The notes under the pieces were generated by a model. That model made no database searches. It saw only the letters and a list, made by a program, of their open reading frames with translations, and had not been told where the DNA came from. The translations under genes were made by a program, and so were the position numbers. Shown one piece after another: positions 7,556 through 9,298 of a DNA stretch of 9,298 nt (positions are counted from its first letter, which is position 1; the number at the start of each line of letters is the position of its first letter). The DNA comes from JBBPYC01 sp038200275 (GTDB taxonomy: Bacteria > Pseudomonadota > Gammaproteobacteria > Burkholderiales > Burkholderiaceae_C), in NCBI GenBank assembly GCA_038200275.1, contig JBBPYC010000019.1, positions 1 through 9,298 of the forward strand. Reading direction: 5' to 3'.

Positions 7556-7834
7556 TCACAGGTACTTCGTGATGTCCTTGAATTCGTCCATCCGACGGCG
7601 TGCATCTCCGGTGTCCGCTCCCAGCGCATGGCTCAGGCAATGGTCCAGGTGGTCATGGATCAACGTCTTCTTGGCAGCGCCGATGGCGCGCTCCACCGCG
7701 TGCAGTTGCTGGGCAATGTCCAAACACGGACTGTCGCGCTCAAGCATGTTGATCACGTTCTGCAGATGACCACCCGCGCGCTTGAGCCGGTTGGCAACCA
7801 GCGGGTGCGTCGTGTGAATGGAGCTGGTTTTCAA
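7556..7834 (-). CDS. CsoR/RcnR-family metal-sensing transcriptional repressor
   Basis: A 92-aa all-helical protein of the DUF156 (CsoR/RcnR/FrmR) family. These proteins bind DNA as tetramers and let go when they bind metal. The N-terminal helix NRLKRAGGHLQNVINMLE carries the family's conserved basic DNA-contact residues. Cys37, His62 and Cys66 have the spacing 25 and 4, identical to the Cys-His-Cys metal site of copper sensor CsoR and of the nickel sensor InrS. His7 and His10 near the N-terminus could supply a fourth ligand, as in InrS and RcnR. His60, His65 and His69 are also close. The start is TTG at 7834-7832, with AGGA 8 nt upstream; there is no upstream ATG in frame. It probably heads the leftward operon, and a candidate operator sits at 7842-7857. 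The metal cannot be assigned with certainty. Confidence 0.9.
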   Translation of the reverse strand: MKTSSIHTTHPLVANRLKRAGGHLQNVINMLERDSPCLDIAQQLHAVERAIGAAKKTLIHDHLDHCLSHALGADTGDARRRMDEFKDITKYL

Positions 7835-7841
7835 GCTGCGT

Positions 7842-7857
7842 ATCCTACCAGGGGGAT
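7842..7857. promoter_or_regulatory. Candidate operator of the CsoR/RcnR-type repressor
   Basis: The imperfect palindrome ATCCTACCAGGGGGAT has AT-rich ends around a run of G/C. This resembles operators of the CsoR/RcnR family, which contain a G-tract between inverted AT-rich halves. It overlaps the AGGA ribosome binding site of the repressor gene, so binding would give autoregulation. It could also affect transcription toward the ZIP gene. The assignment comes from pattern and position alone. Confidence 0.5.
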
Positions 7858-8114
7858 GTCTTGCGAAGGATTGCTGCGTTTCCGACTAGAGATTCAGGGA
7901 CCAGAAAGCCCGAACTTTCGAAAAGGTAGCCTGGGACAGAGCAATCCAGCTGTTTAAAGTCCAGGCCGAATTTGACCAGCGAGATGCAAGCCGATGATGC
8001 TGGTCATCGCAATGATCTGGTGCGCTGTAGAGCTGGCGCGAGAAGCACAAAAAAAGGTCGGCCTGCTTCAACGTATTCGTTCTCGTCATAGACGCATAGA
8101 CAACCGGACCTTTG
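7858..8114. other. Divergent intergenic region between repressor and ZIP genes
   Basis: About 257 bp with no convincing gene. It must hold the promoters of the leftward repressor/efflux genes and the rightward ZIP gene, but I see no strong -35/-10 pair in either direction. It contains an 18-bp inverted repeat (7992-8009), an 8-bp palindrome TTTCGAAA near 7917-7924, and a run of seven A near 8050. On the plus strand, 7890-7994 is an open stretch with coding-like composition (…FEKVAWDRAIQLFKVQAEFD…) that ends in TGA and has no start codon; it may be a gene remnant. Confidence 0.5.
7992..8009. repeat. Inverted repeat upstream of the ZIP gene
   Basis: Six-base arms CGATGA and TCATCG surround TGCTGG, about 105 bp upstream of the ZIP start. 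It could be a regulator binding site for the ZIP gene. Arms of this length also arise by chance, so the call rests on location. Confidence 0.25.
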
Positions 8115-8894
8115 ATGGACGCAACCGCAACCCTCAGCAGCGTGCTGCTGTTCACCCTGGCACCGGTGGTCGCCATGGCCGTCGGCGGTGTGATCGCCGC
8201 GTACCGTCCGCCGAAGGCCCGATTGGGAAGTGCCATTCAGCACTTTGCCGCCGGCGTCGTATTTGCGGCTTTGGCGGTTGAAATCCTGCCCGATGTGGTG
8301 CACCGCGATGCACCGTTTGCGGCGGCTGGCGGGTTAGCCGCCGGCGTGGCATTGATGCTGGCGCTCCGCACCTTTGCTCGCCGATTCGAGAATGAAGCTG
8401 CGCAGGGCGGCGCTGCCGGAGCCGACTACGTGAGCGACGTCGGTGCGGGCGGCAGAAGCACGATGGGGCTTGTCCTGATCATCGGCATCGACATCCTGAT
8501 CGACGGCCTGCTGATTGGCGTCGCCTTCTCTGCTGGGGCACAGGAGGGGGCGTTGATCACGGTGGCGCTGGCCATCGAACTGCTGTCGCTCGGGCTGGCC
8601 ACGGCCGCGGCGCTGACCAAGGCAGGGGCCGCCCGCAAACGGGTCATCACGACGATCGTGCTGCTCGCGCTGTTGCCGCTGGCGGGTGCGCTTGCGGGCG
8701 TCTTGCTGTTGTCCGGACTGAGCGCGGGGTGGATGGAATCCATGCTCGCGTTCGCGGCTGCCGCACTGCTTTATCTGGTCACGGAAGAGCTGCTGGTGGA
8801 GGCCCATGAAGTTCCCGAAGCACCGTGGATGACCGCCATGTTCTTCGTCGGCTTCCTGCTGCTGATCGACATGACCGCCATGCGCGGGGCGTGA
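8115..8894 (+). CDS. ZIP-family metal transporter with altered metal-site residues
   Basis: A 259-aa inner-membrane protein with about eight hydrophobic segments, normal for bacterial ZIP proteins. Family marks are HFAAGVVFAALAVEILPD (43-60) and the C-terminal helix pair LAFAAAALLYLVTEELLVEAHEVPEAP, which matches the ZIP segment ending in E-L-x-x-E-A-H. In helix 4 the usual H-N-x-P-E-G is replaced by DILIDG (Asp126, Asp130). In helix 5 the second H/Q-N-x-P-E-G copy is replaced by ELLSLG (Glu155). The binuclear site is therefore acidic with no His, which may change the metal or the direction of transport. The loop 90-116 is short and lacks the His-rich stretch many ZIPs have. ATG 8115 is preferred over an adjacent TTG at 8112; the ribosome binding site is weak (GGA). 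It is transcribed away from the repressor, and its stop lies 17 bp before a transposon end. Confidence 0.88.
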   Translation: MDATATLSSVLLFTLAPVVAMAVGGVIAAYRPPKARLGSAIQHFAAGVVFAALAVEILPDVVHRDAPFAAAGGLAAGVALMLALRTFARRFENEAAQGGAAGADYVSDVGAGGRSTMGLVLIIGIDILIDGLLIGVAFSAGAQEGALITVALAIELLSLGLATAAALTKAGAARKRVITTIVLLALLPLAGALAGVLLLSGLSAGWMESMLAFAAAALLYLVTEELLVEAHEVPEAPWMTAMFFVGFLLLIDMTAMRGA

Positions 8895-8911
8895 TTCCGA
8901 TGTTGCTTCTT

Positions 8912-8949
8912 GGGGTCGTCTCAGAATTTGGACTGCAAAGTACGCTAAG
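8912..8949 (+). repeat. 38-bp terminal inverted repeat of a Tn3-family transposon
   Basis: The segment begins GGGGTCGTCTCAGAA and ends GTACGCTAAG, and is exactly 38 bp. This matches the hallmark Tn3-family (Tn21/Tn501-like) terminal repeat: GGGG at the outer tip, CAGAA in the middle and CGCTAAG at the inner edge. Orientation puts the transposon body to the right, so its interior begins with the arsenite pump fragment. The 5 bases just outside (8907-8911, TTCTT) would be one copy of the target duplication. The partner repeat is not in the window. Confidence 0.88.
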
Positions 8950-9058
8950 CCCGCGCTGGCGTCTTTTCGTACCAGCCCTTCGACCGGTTCACCACGCGCA
9001 CTTTCAGCAGCACCGGCACTTCCACCAACCCACCGCCCACGGTGGCCAAAGTCGCGCC
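8945..9058 (-). pseudogene. ACR3-type arsenite efflux gene, C-terminal remnant
   Basis: Reading leftward from the IS border, the frame encodes GATLATVGGGLVEVPVLLKV followed by RVVNRSKGWYEKTPARA and TAG at 8947-8945. The ...LVEVPV...NRSKGWYE ending is the usual C-terminus of ACR3-family arsenite permeases, inner-membrane proteins that export As(III). Only about 37 of roughly 350 residues remain; the rest was replaced by the right-hand IS. Its stop codon lies inside the Tn3-type terminal repeat, so the gene was a passenger at the very end of that transposon. It is too short to be active. Confidence 0.8.
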
Positions 9059-9081
9059 CTAGGTCGTGTTAACACTTATTG
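9059..9081. repeat. Inner terminal inverted repeat of right IS copy
   Basis: Exact reverse complement of 213-235. It starts CTAGGTCGTGTTAACAC and marks the left tip of the right IS. The sequence to its left is the arsenite gene remnant, which it truncates. Confidence 0.8.
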
Positions 9082-9114
9082 TTAAATCGCAGTATTTGTC
9101 TGACATTGCATCCC

Positions 9115-9298
9115 ATGCAATTGACCCCAGAGCAGTTTGAGCAAATCAAAGACTGGCTGCCGCGCCAGCGCGGCAACGTGAGCCTGGACAACCTGCAGGT
9201 GCTCAACGCCATCCTGCACGTGGCCGCCAACGGCTGCAAGTGGCGTGCGCTGCCCACAACATACGGCAACTGGCACACCATCTACACCCGCATGATGC
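9115..9298 (+). CDS. IS5-family transposase, N-terminal fragment (continues beyond window)
   Basis: ATG at 9115 opens a frame to the window end (61 codons), beginning MQLTPEQFEQIKDWLPRQRG and sharing NLQVLNAILHVAANGCKWRALP with the left copy. It is the N-terminal DUF4096-like domain of an IS5-group DDE transposase; catalytic residues are outside the window. It differs from the left copy at residue 5, around residues 12-14 (KDW versus AAS) and at TTYG versus AAYG. No clear ribosome binding site is visible in the AT-richer leader. Confidence 0.85.
   Translation, partial: MQLTPEQFEQIKDWLPRQRGNVSLDNLQVLNAILHVAANGCKWRALPTTYGNWHTIYTRMM

Larger units (their letters stand above)
9059..9298 (+). mobile_element. 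Partial IS5-type insertion sequence, 5' end, reading out of the window
   Basis: Right member of the inverted IS pair: terminal repeat, 33-bp leader, then the transposase start, running off the window. The leader has the same length as in the left copy but is essentially unrelated in sequence, while much of the following coding DNA is identical. Together with the left copy it brackets about 8.8 kb of metal-resistance DNA in a composite-transposon-like layout. Confidence 0.85.

Noticed and set aside
7070..7957. A 295-codon open frame on the plus strand
   Set aside because: Runs antisense across the His-rich gene, the repressor and their operator. The repressor on the other strand is a clear family member.
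8334..8807. A 157-codon open frame on the minus strand
   Set aside because: Lies wholly inside the ZIP gene on the other strand and has a low-complexity Arg/Gln/Asp composition.
1..9298. tRNA, rRNA, CRISPR arrays, riboswitches or a replication origin
   Set aside because: Scanning by eye found no clover-leaf candidates, regularly spaced repeats, conserved riboswitch cores or iteron arrays.

Overview
The window is a GC-rich stretch, most likely from a betaproteobacterium (Burkholderiales-like) or a similar proteobacterium from a metal-loaded habitat. That placement is an inference from gene content, codon use and the style of the metal genes; there is no rRNA or other phylogenetic marker. It is an accessory, mobile region: a heavy-metal efflux island bracketed by two outward-facing, incomplete copies of related IS5-type insertion sequences, each running off one end of the window.

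Layout, left to right: (1) 1-235, the 5' end of an IS transposase gene reading left, with its terminal inverted repeat at 213-235. (2) 232-1160, minus strand, a major-facilitator transporter gene broken twice: a frameshift after about 14 codons and loss of its 3' end at the IS junction. (3) 1227-6991, minus strand, a tightly packed efflux operon. In transcription order it encodes a periplasmic adaptor (membrane fusion protein), a 1033-aa HME-RND pump, a 100-aa PII-like DUF3240 protein and a TolC/CzcC-type outer-membrane factor. Adjacent genes overlap by 1, 8 and 4 bases. (4) 7064-7834, minus strand, a small exported His-rich protein and, upstream of it, a CsoR/RcnR-type metal-sensing repressor with a candidate operator over its ribosome binding site. 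(5) 7835-8114, a divergent intergenic region. (6) 8115-8894, plus strand, a ZIP-family transporter with altered metal ligands. (7) 8912-8949, a 38-bp terminal inverted repeat typical of Tn3-family (Tn21-like) transposons, overlapping the last codons of an ACR3-type arsenite efflux gene (8945-9058, minus strand). (8) 9059-9298, the second IS copy, which truncates that arsenite gene.

How it works together (inference from families): the repressor senses a metal ion and releases the leftward operon. The pump, adaptor and outer-membrane channel expel the metal across both membranes. The DUF3240 protein may act as a PII-like regulator of the pump, and the His-rich protein may buffer metal in the periplasm. 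The broken MFS gene was probably a further inner-membrane exporter of the same operon. The ZIP protein may move metal between periplasm and cytoplasm. The metal cannot be fixed from sequence: the pump's membrane motif resembles CusA, its porter domain resembles CzcA, and the sensor has a Cys-His-Cys triad used by both Cu(I) and Ni(II) sensors.

History read from the junctions: an arsenic-carrying Tn3-family transposon landed 17 bp beyond the ZIP stop codon. IS copies later cut into its arsenite pump gene and into the MFS gene.
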